From Ophiostoma sp. CBS 140.51 (lineage: Eukaryota > Ascomycota > Sordariomycetes > Ophiostomatales > Ophiostomataceae), in the NCBI GenBank assembly GCA_029298735.1, contig JANSLP010000014.1:62001-126000 (forward strand): DNA of 64,000 nt, written 5' to 3'. The translations under genes were made by a program, and so were the position numbers. Under the pieces are notes generated by a model. The model had not been told where the DNA came from. It did not search any database and was given only the letters and a program-made list of their open reading frames with translations. Shown here piece after piece: positions 45,597-54,746 of the stretch (the stretch's first letter is position 1; each line of letters begins with the position of its first letter).

Positions 45597-46275
45597 TGTG
45601 GGTGGGGTGGATAGCCTCCAAAGGGGGTCAAAAGGGCAGAAGGATAGACGCAAAAATGATGCAATAAACAACCCCTGGAAACACTTTTGATGTTTATCTA
45701 TTCTTTTCGCAATTTACAGGAAAGAGAGAAGGGGAGACGTCGTTCGATCTTTCCTTGTGAAGGCAGCTGAATTTCCTCATGATGTCACCACGTGTCGGGT
45801 CACGTGAATCACTTTGATGTCAGCCACCGCATCTGTGGCGACTACAACATATTCGATATTCCGTATTTCATCTTCAAGAACAACGAATATCCTCCTTTCG
45901 TGAGTATTTCTATTCATGTATCTATGCGTCAATCAAAGAAGACAAACGCTGTGTCCACGCCTGCCGAAAACCACCGCATCAACTTCATGCACCCTCCAAA
46001 TGATATGATCGGTTCCAACGCTATGATATCCTCTCCTCGGGTGTGCTCGCCAATGCATGCTTGGATTCTTTCCTATCGTCATTTCAAATTATAACTTAAC
46101 CTCGTAGACAGGATCTTGCTGTCTATGCCGCCACGGTAGCGGGGTCGTTGGGGTCACAGCCTATCGATGTTCAGCAAACAGCCGGAATGCGGCCGGCAAA
46201 CGAAACGGGGTCGGCGAGGCATCGTCGGTTTCCATTTGTAAAGTCCGGCCAAGTTTATTTTGAGTCCTCCGTAAT
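45597..46275. other. Intergenic: promoter side of the Zn2Cys6 gene
   Basis: No gene seen. The stretch lies between the start of the Zn2Cys6 gene and the 3' end of the AIG2-like gene, both on the minus strand. Two CACGTG-like cores occur near 45789 and 45802 (CCACGTGTCGGGTCACGTGA), as in bHLH or bZIP binding sites; function is untested. Confidence 0.4.
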
Positions 46276-46934
46276 TTACTTCCCGGACTCACCCTCAAAG
46301 GTATAGTCGGCCCGCGCCCATTTGTGCATCTTCTCGCGGCAGAACTCGTCAAAGTCCCACTCGCGGCGCTCGAGGTCGTCGGGGTATTTGAAGACATAGA
46401 CCTGTGCCTTGACCGTCTTCTTTTCGGTTTTTTCTGCGCTCTCAGTCTTCTCACCATCGGCGCCCTCAGCCTCATCAAGCACAGCATCGACAGTTCGGCG
46501 CTCATACTCGGAGCCCTCAAAGATGTCAAGGTGGTGCTGGTTGGCCGGGGTGACGCCGCCAATGAGAATGCCGCGCACAGAGGCGCCCTCAGTTTCGTCC
46601 GGCACGATGCCTGGGTACTCCTGGTTCTTCACGCGATGGCGCGTGTATCCCGGCAAAACGGCGTTGCGAAAATCGTACTCACGGACGAGAGCAGGTGGGG
46701 GCCGACTGAGGCGGAAGCAGACGGTAAAGAAGACCTCGGGGGCCATCTGGAGGTGGTCAGATAACCGTCAGATCGGTCATGACGTCAGGTGACAACTTAC
46801 AAGAGTTCCTTTAAGATGTCAATACGTGCAGATCAAAGTGAAGATGAAGATCACTCACCGTAGACAAATGCATAGGATGTGCCATCAGCGACATCGGAGG
46901 CCACCGCGGCCTTATCCGCGTCGGTGGTTGCCAT
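46276..46934 (-). CDS. AIG2-like / gamma-glutamylcyclotransferase-fold protein with an 8-nt micro-exon
   Basis: Small cytosolic protein of the GGCT/AIG2 fold, which typically releases 5-oxoproline from gamma-glutamyl compounds; the exact substrate is unknown. Three exons: 46934-46859, a micro-exon 46808-46801 (GAACTCTT) and 46746-46276, making 184 residues. Introns are 50 bp (GTGAGT..TTAAAG) and 54 bp (GTAAGT..CTCCAG, branch CTGAC). Splicing yields FVYGTLMAPEVFF, with the family-defining Y25-G-T-L loop built across all three exons; without the micro-exon the loop and frame are lost. The candidate catalytic Glu is in DIFEGSEYERR (Glu105). The body has RHRVKNQEYPGIVPDE and RGILIGGV, typical of this fold, plus a charged Glu/Lys insertion near residues 120-140. 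The gene is divergent from the IMPACT-like gene with 430 bp between starts. Family and exon structure are well supported; activity is inferred. Confidence 0.88.
46801..46808 (-). other. 8-nt micro-exon of the AIG2-like gene
   Basis: Minus strand reads AAAG, then GAACTCTT, then GTAAGT. With the final G of exon 1 it codes Gly-Thr-Leu of the YGTL motif. Both flanking introns keep proper donor, branch and acceptor signals, and the total CDS is divisible by three only when these 8 nt are included. Confidence 0.85.
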
Positions 46935-47364
46935 AATTGAGTGTGTTTGCGATAAGGAAGTCACGACGTGGCGGGTGGAATGTTCGCGATGCTGAAGGGT
47001 TAAAATGAAAGGCTGAAAACTGTCGACGTGTCAGGATAAGGCAAACAAATGAGTAACTGAGGGAATGAGCGTATCGGGAAGGTGCAAACGAGAGGGATGT
47101 GAGGTTGGAAGGAAGGAGCTAGAGAGCCATGTGCGGTTGCATGCTCCAGCGGCGATAAGGTGTGCCGGTCAGGTACAGCCATTGGAACCCGCCAAAAGCG
47201 CCCAGAACCCACCCAAATCCACCCCCACATTGAAAATGCGTTCAAGCTTTCAGTCGACGACACCAAACACCATCCAGGGATAGACACTCACTTTCGGTCC
47301 ACCTGAAACTGTTCATATCTTGCGCTCTTGGCACCTGCCTGCTGACAACCCCAAACCCGGCGCA
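46935..47364. promoter_or_regulatory. Bidirectional promoter between the AIG2-like and IMPACT-like genes
   Basis: The 430 bp separate two divergent start codons, so both promoters must lie here. A CCAAT box (ATTGG at 47181-47185 on the + strand) and GATAAG cores near 46949 and 47154 are visible. No other gene fits in the gap. Factor binding is inferred from motifs only. Confidence 0.5.
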
Positions 47365-48315
47365 ATGGCGCCCTCAGAAGACCTCGCCGACGAGGTGGAG
47401 GCCATCAACTCGATTTATGGCGATGGCACTCTTGTTCTCGTTGATGGCGACCACAGCAGCAGCAGCGGAGCGGACAGGGGAGCGGACAGCGGTACGCTAG
47501 CTAACCTTGCCATCCCCAAGTCGGCGGAGGATGTGGCTGGTGCTGACGGTGACGATGACGGCGGTGATGGCACGGCGGCAGCTTCGACGGCGCATCGTAT
47601 GAGTTTGCGCCTCTGGTTCCCGCCTGCGTATCCTGCATGTCCCGAGCCACCAGCTGTTTTGAGTGTGCAGAGCGTTGGCGACACAGCTGGCCACCGGAGG
47701 CCCGGTGCGGCAGCACATGATGCCGAGCAGTTTGGCGCCGCTTTGGCCGCGACGTTCCAAGAAGGCCAGGTTTGCCTATTCGATGCCGTCGAGGAGTTCC
47801 TCCGGCAGAAAGGAGAGGAGGAAGAGGAGGCTATTCACAAAGACGCTGCTGAAGAGCAGGCTCCATCACCAGAACCGTCATCAACACAAGAACTGGCTGA
47901 GCCTCCACCATGGATTACAGCCGAGCCTGTTGTTGAGCTAAAATCAACGTTTCTCGCACGGTGTGCGGCTGTATCATCACCAGTGCAGGCAGCGGCATAC
48001 ATTCAGCACCTCAAAGACACAGACCGCAAAGTACGAACGGCAACACATAATATGACGGCATGGCGGATACGAGATAGCGACACGGGCGTGACCTACCAGG
48101 ACTGCGACGACGACGGCGAAACGGCGGCCGGTGGACGATTGCTACACTTGATGCAGCTAATGGACTTGTGGAACGTTGTGGTCGTGGTCACGCGTTGGTA
48201 CGGAGGGCACAAGCTGGGTCCGCGGCGCTTCGCGCTGATCAACCAGGCGGCGCGCGATGCGTTTGTGCAGGCAGGCCTCGTGGCCGTGACCGAGCCAGCA
48301 AAGAAGAAAAAATGA
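47365..48315 (+). CDS. IMPACT/Yih1-like protein (RWD plus UPF0029 domain)
   Basis: Cytosolic protein of the IMPACT/Yih1 family, which binds the Gcn1 activator and dampens Gcn2, the eIF2alpha kinase of the amino-acid starvation response. It is 316 residues in a single exon; the chosen ATG gives MAPSEDLADEVEAINSIYG, the usual RWD start, rather than an upstream in-frame codon. The N-terminal RWD half has the diagnostic helix DEVEAINSIY and the FPPAYPACPEPP motif near residues 95-105. Between them lies a Gly/Asp/Ser-rich insertion of about 45 residues. An acidic linker (EEEEE) leads to the UPF0029 half from about residue 190: FLARCAAVSSP, NMTAWRI, DDDGETAAGGRLL and VVVTRWYGGHKLGPRRF, all family hallmarks. 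It is divergent from the AIG2-like gene. Identification strong; the role in Gcn2 control is from the family. Confidence 0.93.
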   Translation: MAPSEDLADEVEAINSIYGDGTLVLVDGDHSSSSGADRGADSGTLANLAIPKSAEDVAGADGDDDGGDGTAAASTAHRMSLRLWFPPAYPACPEPPAVLSVQSVGDTAGHRRPGAAAHDAEQFGAALAATFQEGQVCLFDAVEEFLRQKGEEEEEAIHKDAAEEQAPSPEPSSTQELAEPPPWITAEPVVELKSTFLARCAAVSSPVQAAAYIQHLKDTDRKVRTATHNMTAWRIRDSDTGVTYQDCDDDGETAAGGRLLHLMQLMDLWNVVVVVTRWYGGHKLGPRRFALINQAARDAFVQAGLVAVTEPAKKKK

Positions 48316-48476
48316 TCGTTCGGAGGAGTGTTGCGATGCTGGATCATCGCATGGTCTGTTCTTTATCGACGTTCCCCAGCGTTCACCATCGTTCAACAAC
48401 GCTTACCAACATCTGTCTATTTTTGGTACATGGGGCATCTTTGAGCATCTGAATTGGCGTACAAAATTTGGATATC

Positions 48477-48525
48477 ATTTATTTTATTTTATTTTATTTT
48501 ATTTCTTTCTCTTTCTCTTTCTCTT
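48477..48525 (+). repeat. (ATTTT)n followed by (CTTTCT)n microsatellite
   Basis: Four exact ATTTT units at 48481-48500, flanked by partial copies, run directly into three CTTTCT units at 48505-48522. A compound simple repeat about 160 bp after the IMPACT-like stop codon, possibly in its 3' UTR. Confidence 0.9.
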
Positions 48526-49453
48526 CGTCTTTGTTTAATTTCACTAACTCTCTATCTATCTGTTCATCCTCGTCCCATCGAACGCCCGAGCCGGCAATCT
48601 GCTTCTTGTGCAACGCTCGACGGCCTGGCCAAAGCACGTCGTATGCCGTACGCGGTACCAATCAGATCGAGGGTAATCCCCGGTTCCACGTAGTCGTCGC
48701 CCATTTCTCTTTCTATTCTTTCTTTTTGTGGACTTTCTCCTCCCCAGACCACTCTGTCTGCCGGCTCAGCACTGCCCTTGTGTGCTTCACGTGCATGTCT
48801 CTCTCTTCTTGTGTGACGCCGTTGATTGTTTCTCTTCTCATCCGTCTCCTCCCCCATCTTTTATTTCTTTGGATCAGCTTCTGGAAGTACCACCATTCCC
48901 ACGGTCCTACGGTCGCAGGACCTGCTGCGTCTCTCTTCCGCTGTGACCCTTCCCTGTATACCACCAGAAACCTGTGTGGAACGAACACATCACTCCTCCC
49001 ACACCTTACACCGCACGCTCTTCCCCGTGCCTTGCGTCCATCGAAGAAGGAGTTCTATAGAGAACGATTGAAAACTCACCAATCGCAGCAGACCATATCG
49101 CCGTCTATACCGTGCATCTATCGAGACCAAACACCGAAATAAGGTTATCTTGCCGCACTCTGTCTTTGATCCTTTGCTCTCATTTCCAGTTTGTTCCTCA
49201 CCCACCCCGACAAACGCATGGGGACCGTCTTCATGTTCCTGCAGCACGTTTCTGCAGAAGAAGTTTGTCTTTGCCTCCGCAAATCAGCCCTCGCCACGAG
49301 ATTCCACGACCCAGGAAGAATTGCTAGGCACTTTACGAATCCAAGCGTCCATGCCTCTCGCCAATCTCGGAGCGACAACCCTCTCGCGGGATGAGGCCAC
49401 ACCACGAGCCACATAGGCCGGGCATGGAGGGACGTACGCAGTTCTCTAAACGA

Positions 49454-49473
49454 AAAGGTACCTTGGTACCTTT
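49454..49473. repeat. Near-perfect palindrome AAAGGTACC-TT-GGTACCTTT
   Basis: Nine-base arms separated by TT, standing alone in intergenic DNA. No flanking transposase or second copy was noticed in the window. It could be a protein-binding site or a relic of a short mobile element. Confidence 0.85.
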
Positions 49474-50299
49474 ACAGTATCTTATTTTACACCATTTACA
49501 CTAGATTTAAATTAGCCGGTAGTACATGCGCCGGCGAGAGGCCGCGGCTCTCCCGTTGCGACCTGCTCCGTGCAGATTGCCTACCATCCAGATTACACCC
49601 TTACCCTTCGAGGATGTTGTACAAACTGTTGGAGAGAAACGCGAAAGAAAATAATTAAAAAGGAGACAAAAAGAGAAGAAAAATAAATGGGAGAAAGCGA
49701 ACCTCGATTTCGTCTGACGACAGACGGCCCGGACTGCTCGGACAATTGACAAAAGCGGAAGATCAACCTGCGACGAACGGCGATCCATCTGTGATTTGGC
49801 AGAATTGGGCCCGCGCTCTGCCTTGCCAACAGTCAAAGGGAAGCTGTTTCAAGACAGCAGGAGGGAGCAGCGAAGAAGAAGAATCGATGGAAAATAAAGA
49901 CGAAAGTGCGAGAGCGAGCAACGTAGATCCACCGTTCGATCCTCTTTTCTGTGCTCCTCGCCCCTTCTTGTGCTTCTCTCGTACGTTGCTCTGTTAAACG
50001 ATTTCTCTTGTCACGCGAGGCACAACACACTGTGCATTCGTCTGCTGTGTCTCCTTCCTCGCTGTGTATTTTGGTCACAACCCCCTTTTTTATCGTTTTC
50101 TATTTCACTTTCATTTTTCTGACTCTTTCTTCTCTCTCTATCATTTTATCAAACTACGCCCCTTCGTTCTTAGCTTTCAAGTTCTGTCTTCTCTATTTAC
50201 TCACTCCTTTCTCACGTCTCCCTTTATATGTCTATTTTCCCGGACCTCCATAACTTTCTTAATTTTGTCTCTTCCTCTTCCTTCCCTCTTGTGAGTTTC

Positions 50300-50577
50300 T
50301 CCGTCACATTATAACTCTTCTCTGTTAAGAGACCCTCGACTTCCACATCCTAAGACCACCCTGCTATATCAGATTACCCCCCTCGCCGTGCTTTTTTCAC
50401 TTAGCCTGACTTTTCATATCGTCTCTCTCTCTCTCTTACGCTCGTGTTTCTTTTTCTTACTTTTACAAGAAAATCAGGGGTCTTCTCTTTCTTTTACATT
50501 ATTTATTCCTTTTTTTGTCTCTTCTTTTTTTCTACTTACCACTCGATCCACATCACCACCTCACCTCACCTCTCATC
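50300..50577 (+). promoter_or_regulatory. Pyrimidine-rich leader of the Ras-like GTPase gene
   Basis: The + strand here is dominated by C and T, with (CTCTCT)n near 50422-50436, and runs directly into ACCTCTCATC before the ATG. Such CT-rich blocks commonly mark promoters and transcription starts of expressed genes in filamentous fungi. Confidence 0.45.
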
Positions 50578-51882
50578 ATGGGCTCCATGGTCTGGACCTC
50601 TGATGAGGCCCGTTACCTCAAGGCCATCTTTACATGGCAAGACCGCTTCGACGATGAGCAAGATGGAGGTAATCGTGTGCAAACTGCCGCGGCGCGCGCC
50701 TGTATCGGTGATTTTCGAGTGCTCCTCATCGGCGCCAAAGGTGTTGGCAAGACGGCTCTTCTAACGAGAGTAAGTACCAGTCGTAATCTTGGCTTCTATC
50801 TCACTCTATCGTCACTAATAGCTCACCTCTAGTTCTGCGATGGTTCATTCCAAGAAGGTGCGCCGCCAGATCCTCGATTCGTCCGTGGCGGCCGCCGTCC
50901 CCTGCGCATCGACAAGTTCATGTACAGCATGGATGTTCTTGAGATGCCCTCACAACATCTGGCGGAGGATGATCAACAAGGCGAAGGAGCAGCCAACGGA
51001 AAACTTAGTCGAGGCTCGCCGTCACCGACAGTCACACCCGCAGCTATGATGCTTGAGCAGGCACTGGCTATCACGGAGGCCGCAATTGTTGTTTACGATG
51101 TGTGCAACCCAGCTTCATTCCAGCAGGCACGTCGACTTTACGACAGACTGCGTCAGGAACGAGGCATGGGTGCCCATGGTCCACAGCAGGCAGACAAGAC
51201 GAAAGTTGCCCAAGACGACACCCGGCCCAAGACGTCCAAGCGGGCCGTCCCCAAGAAGAAGTCGATGCGATTCCTGAGTTACAAAAAGGACCAGCAGCAA
51301 CAGCAGCAAAATCAAAAGGAAGAGGCAGAGTCCAACCACGGCCGCTCTATTTCGGTTGGCGGCGCTCGGGCCAAGCCTGCACGGCCATTTGCCCTCCTTC
51401 TTGTCGGCACCAAAAGTGACGCCGATGATAGCGAAAGGCATGTGGCCTGGATTGATGGAAGCAAAGCCGCTGCGCTGCCGTCACCATCTACGGCAGTTCC
51501 TCCTGTCCCACCGATTCCGTCACTTCCCGGCCTCCAACTCGACTCTGGTCATCCACCGTCATCGTCGCCCACGTTCTTTATTGAGGCCAGCGCCAAGACG
51601 GGTGACAATGTCACCGATGTGTTTGTGCAGATTGGCCGTGAAATCCTGCGGCAGCGGGCCGAGCGGCAACGACTGAGAGATGAACAGGAAGCACTGCAAG
51701 CCCAGAATGCGGCAACAGCCTCAGGCTCGTCGAGCACGACGACCAAGACAAACACGTCTCTACTGCGCATGAAGAGCCAGGCGTCGGCTACGACAACGGC
51801 TACGCGGCGGACGTTTGGTGTGCTGCGGGTGTTGTTTGGACGGCGGCCAGTAGCTGTGCCAGAGAGTCAGGCGGTGGCGTAA
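50578..51882 (+). CDS. Atypical Ras-like small GTPase without CAAX box
   Basis: Signalling-type GTPase domain with unusual switch regions; partner unknown. Two exons, 50578-50769 and 50833-51882, with a 63-bp intron (GTAAGT..CTCTAG, branch CACTAAT), give 413 residues. G1 is GAKGVGKT (52-59), split from the next segment by the intron. Where Ras has DILDTAGQ, this protein has DVLEMPSQ (98-105): the Mg-binding Asp is Glu and the invariant Gly is Ser, while the Gln stays. G4 is TKSD (257-260) in place of NKxD, and G5 is EASAKT (315-320). A long Gln/Lys-rich hydrophilic insertion lies before G4. The C-terminus, ending SQAVA after a basic stretch, has no cysteine for prenylation. The N-terminal 45 residues precede the G domain. 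Domain identity is good; GTP hydrolysis and membrane attachment are questionable. Confidence 0.88.
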
Positions 51883-52102
51883 TTGGGCGTCTAATACCTT
51901 TTCTTTGTTTACATTTCATATGTCTAATCTCCCCCGATTTATATCCAGTCTACTTTACGATAATTTGATGCCAATTTTTCCGTCGAAGATCTTCTACTTT
52001 TCATTTGTTTTCCACTTTTTTTCTGTATATACTATTTACTGCTTCCACACAGCTTTTGTGAGTGTCTAGTTCAAAGAAACACGTTGAAAACATCCTATTA
52101 AT

Positions 52103-52108
52103 AATAAA
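52103..52108 (+). terminator. Possible poly(A) signal of the GTPase gene
   Basis: AATAAA about 220 bp after the GTPase stop codon, in AT-rich DNA between two convergent genes. Motif and position only. Confidence 0.35.
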
Positions 52109-52180
52109 ATACAATTAAAAAATACAGACAAGCTTCCCAGGCGCCTTTGCATAATTGCAAATTTATGGGATATACACAGC

Positions 52181-53383
52181 TCACAACAGCAAGGCTCCCA
52201 CCACGGCCACCGAGATAGCCGACAAACCCAGAGGAACACTCCGCTTCACACCACCTGACACCACTTCTAGTGCTGTCTTCCCGCAACATGTATTTTCGTA
52301 CGAGACACCGTTGAGCTGCGCCGCCACTTCAAAGACTGATCCAGGCGGCGAGCCCTGGTCGTAGTAGTCCACATTGAGAATCAGCGGCGGACGGCCCCAA
52401 GTGTCGACGCACACCTCGGCCGCCGCACCCAGACTGTTGATACCGGTTGCCGCATTGGACTGGTTGAGCAGCGCCAGGGCCGGCACCGAAAAGTTTTGGC
52501 CCAGCAGCGACACAAGCAGGTTGACATTATGATTCATGAGATAGAGCGTGCTGCTGGCGATGCCAGGGTCCAAATTGGGCGGGCGCTGCACGGTGCAGGG
52601 CAGAGTCTGTGTGACGGGGACCGACGCAACAACGGGGTCGAAGGGCGTCTCCCATATGTAGGCAAACTCGTCAATGAGCCACGGGTAGGCCGTCTGATTG
52701 GCCTTGTAGTCAAGCATCATGAGAACACGCTTGCCGTCGGCAAGTATCTCACCGAGAGTCGGCCAAGAGTCTATCGGTAACCCGGTGCTGTTAACTGGGG
52801 ACGTCGGCGGGATGTAGGCATATGGCACGATACCACTCGCTTCAATGTACGGCACATACATGCTGGGGTCGGAGTAGTTGCCATTGCCGAGCAGGATCGT
52901 GACAAAGTCTTGCGGGTGCGCGTCGACCCAAGTGCGCACCTCGGTTAGCCAGCGCCCAATCGGGCCAGCATCCAGAAGCTCGCATGATGTATGGCAAAAG
53001 TGTGGACCGGTTCCGTTGTCTTGGGCCGGATATTGAATCTGTGCCTGGATGAAGCGGATACCGTCGTCCAGCTGCTGCGTCACCGGAAGATTCTGGTTGG
53101 CCGCGAGGTTGTTGCGCTGCACAAACGGCGAGTTGTGCGCGCCAACCATCGTAATATTACTGTACTTGCGAGAGCAGAGCTCAGGATAGCCATTGCAGGC
53201 TGTGATGTTGGTCAGCGGGAAGGTCGTATTGAGAGAGGGAGGAGCGTTCGTAGAGTTGGAGGAGCTCGCGACCTGGCCAAGGGCTTGTTGGAGCGCCTCG
53301 GGCTGTGAGCTTTGGACAAAGCTTCTGGCCTGTGTTGAGGGCAACAAAAAGGCGAAGAGAAAAGGGAGAAAAGGATAGCGCAT
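52181..53383 (-). CDS. GPI-anchored PI-PLC X-domain-like phosphodiesterase
   Basis: Cell-surface protein with the phosphatidylinositol-phospholipase-C X-like fold; the fungal group has no firmly established substrate. It is 400 residues in one exon from the ATG at 53383. A signal peptide (MRYPFLPFLFAFLLPSTQA) is followed by a Ser/Thr-rich stretch, then the domain from about residue 63. Two catalytic-type histidines are visible: His83 in MVGAHNSPF and His131 in CHTSCELLDAG, as in bacterial PI-PLC. Cysteines at 63 and 70 and in CCGK probably form disulfides. The tail SVPLGLSAISVAVVGALLL after a Ser/Gly/Lys segment is a GPI-attachment signal, so the protein is probably fixed to plasma membrane or wall. 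No EF-hand, PH or C2 domain, unlike intracellular PLC. It is convergent with the GTPase gene, 298 bp apart. Fold secure, function inferred. Confidence 0.92.
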   Translation of the reverse strand: MRYPFLPFLFAFLLPSTQARSFVQSSQPEALQQALGQVASSSNSTNAPPSLNTTFPLTNITACNGYPELCSRKYSNITMVGAHNSPFVQRNNLAANQNLPVTQQLDDGIRFIQAQIQYPAQDNGTGPHFCHTSCELLDAGPIGRWLTEVRTWVDAHPQDFVTILLGNGNYSDPSMYVPYIEASGIVPYAYIPPTSPVNSTGLPIDSWPTLGEILADGKRVLMMLDYKANQTAYPWLIDEFAYIWETPFDPVVASVPVTQTLPCTVQRPPNLDPGIASSTLYLMNHNVNLLVSLLGQNFSVPALALLNQSNAATGINSLGAAAEVCVDTWGRPPLILNVDYYDQGSPPGSVFEVAAQLNGVSYENTCCGKTALEVVSGGVKRSVPLGLSAISVAVVGALLL

Positions 53384-54746
53384 TTTAGGAGCAGAAAGGA
53401 GAGGCGAAAGGCGGCCTCACTGTTTGCGTATAGGTTTGGAGGTTGACTGAGTATCGAACGTAAGTCGAGAGAATGTAGGTGAGTAGCGCAGAGGGAAATG
53501 GTGGGCGTTCGGAATAGTAATACTTCTGTAAGAGTCTCTCTCTTTCTGTGAAAGCATTTTTGAGGCTGTCATTGTCGTGGTTGGACCACTATTTACTATT
53601 TCGACTGTGGTGCATGTCAAATGGGGAAGGAACCAGGTCAACATGTTGGGAAGGAGCGTCCGGAGACAACCCGATGCCGGAAGCCACGTGCTGGGAAACA
53701 CTCCGAAACACAAATGCATTTTTGACACAATTCATCAGGTGCAGCCATGTCCCATTTTCCTTTTTTACGGTAGTGAAATGATGAGGGTGTGTACTTCATC
53801 TATCGATCTCGCCTTGGGTTACATGCAGCGGGGGCGGCTGGACGCACGATCTGCCGCCGCAGCCTCGTGCTATTCTCGCCAATTGGCACGCGATACTGTT
53901 TCGCTCGTCACTTGACAATATTAAAAGGAGAAATGCTGTAAACTTTGGCAATAAACACAACGAAATATCAGCGTGGTTTTGATTATCTTGTTTCCTGTGG
54001 TATCTCTATTTTATTGTTATCGTTCGCGATTTTGATCAAAGGGATAAATAACAGACGGGATTGTCTAAAAAAAAAATTTTTCCCTTCTTCCTTAAAAATA
54101 AATAAATAATCCACTTGAGCGCAAAGATCTCTAAAAGACCTAAAATAAAAACGAAAAGAATTACTCACAAGCAAAATACCGATTTGAATACTTTCCAGAT
54201 ATCTGACAGCCTTGCTTCCTTCCCAAAATGGCACGTGGTCATGCCAACAGGCAGCAAACCGCAAAAGGCGACTGGTGCATCGCACCTGCCACAGTAACAC
54301 AGACCAACCCGCGATGCAGGTGCCAACCACCGCACAACGGTCATTCACAACTGTCTTTAAAATAATTCGCTCACACTTGCCTACTTTACAGACTTACAGT
54401 GCCGTGTTTTGCTCTGCCAATATGGTAGCTCCTAAGATATCCCGTCTTGTCGATGGCCTCATCTGGCCAACTGACCTCACCCTCCTGACCTTGTCGTGCA
54501 TCATCTTCACCCCTCGACAGCACCACAAGGCATAATTCCTATCTCGAGTATAATTACTCTTTTCTTTCTCCTTGCCTGTTTGCCTGTTTGCCTGTTATCC
54601 ATACATATCCACCTACCACTATGCGAGGCGGCGAGGGCGTGCCAACCATATCCGAAGCATCTCCATTTACTTTCAACTCTTCTTCCCTGCTTCACGCCGA
54701 CCTACTTTGGTAACGTCAACCTATAAGGAAACTTCTGTCTCCAGCC
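53384..54746. other. Intergenic between divergent PLC-like and SUR7-like genes
   Basis: Promoter region for both neighbours, about 1.36 kb. The middle (about 53920-54200) is AT-rich. A three-unit TGCCTGTT repeat lies at 54573-54596, about 150 bp before the SUR7-like start. No other gene seen. Confidence 0.5.
54573..54596 (+). repeat. Three tandem TGCCTGTT units
   Basis: Exact 8-bp unit repeated three times in the presumed promoter or leader of the SUR7/PalI-like gene. Confidence 0.9.

Larger units (their letters stand above)
48316..50577. other. Intergenic upstream of the Ras-like GTPase gene
   Basis: No supportable gene. It contains ATTTT and CTTTCT repeats at 48477-48525, an inverted repeat at 49454-49473, and a strongly pyrimidine-rich + strand from about 49960 to the start codon at 50578. 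Small ORFs (up to 224 codons) are Ser/Phe/Leu-rich artefacts of that composition. Confidence 0.5.
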
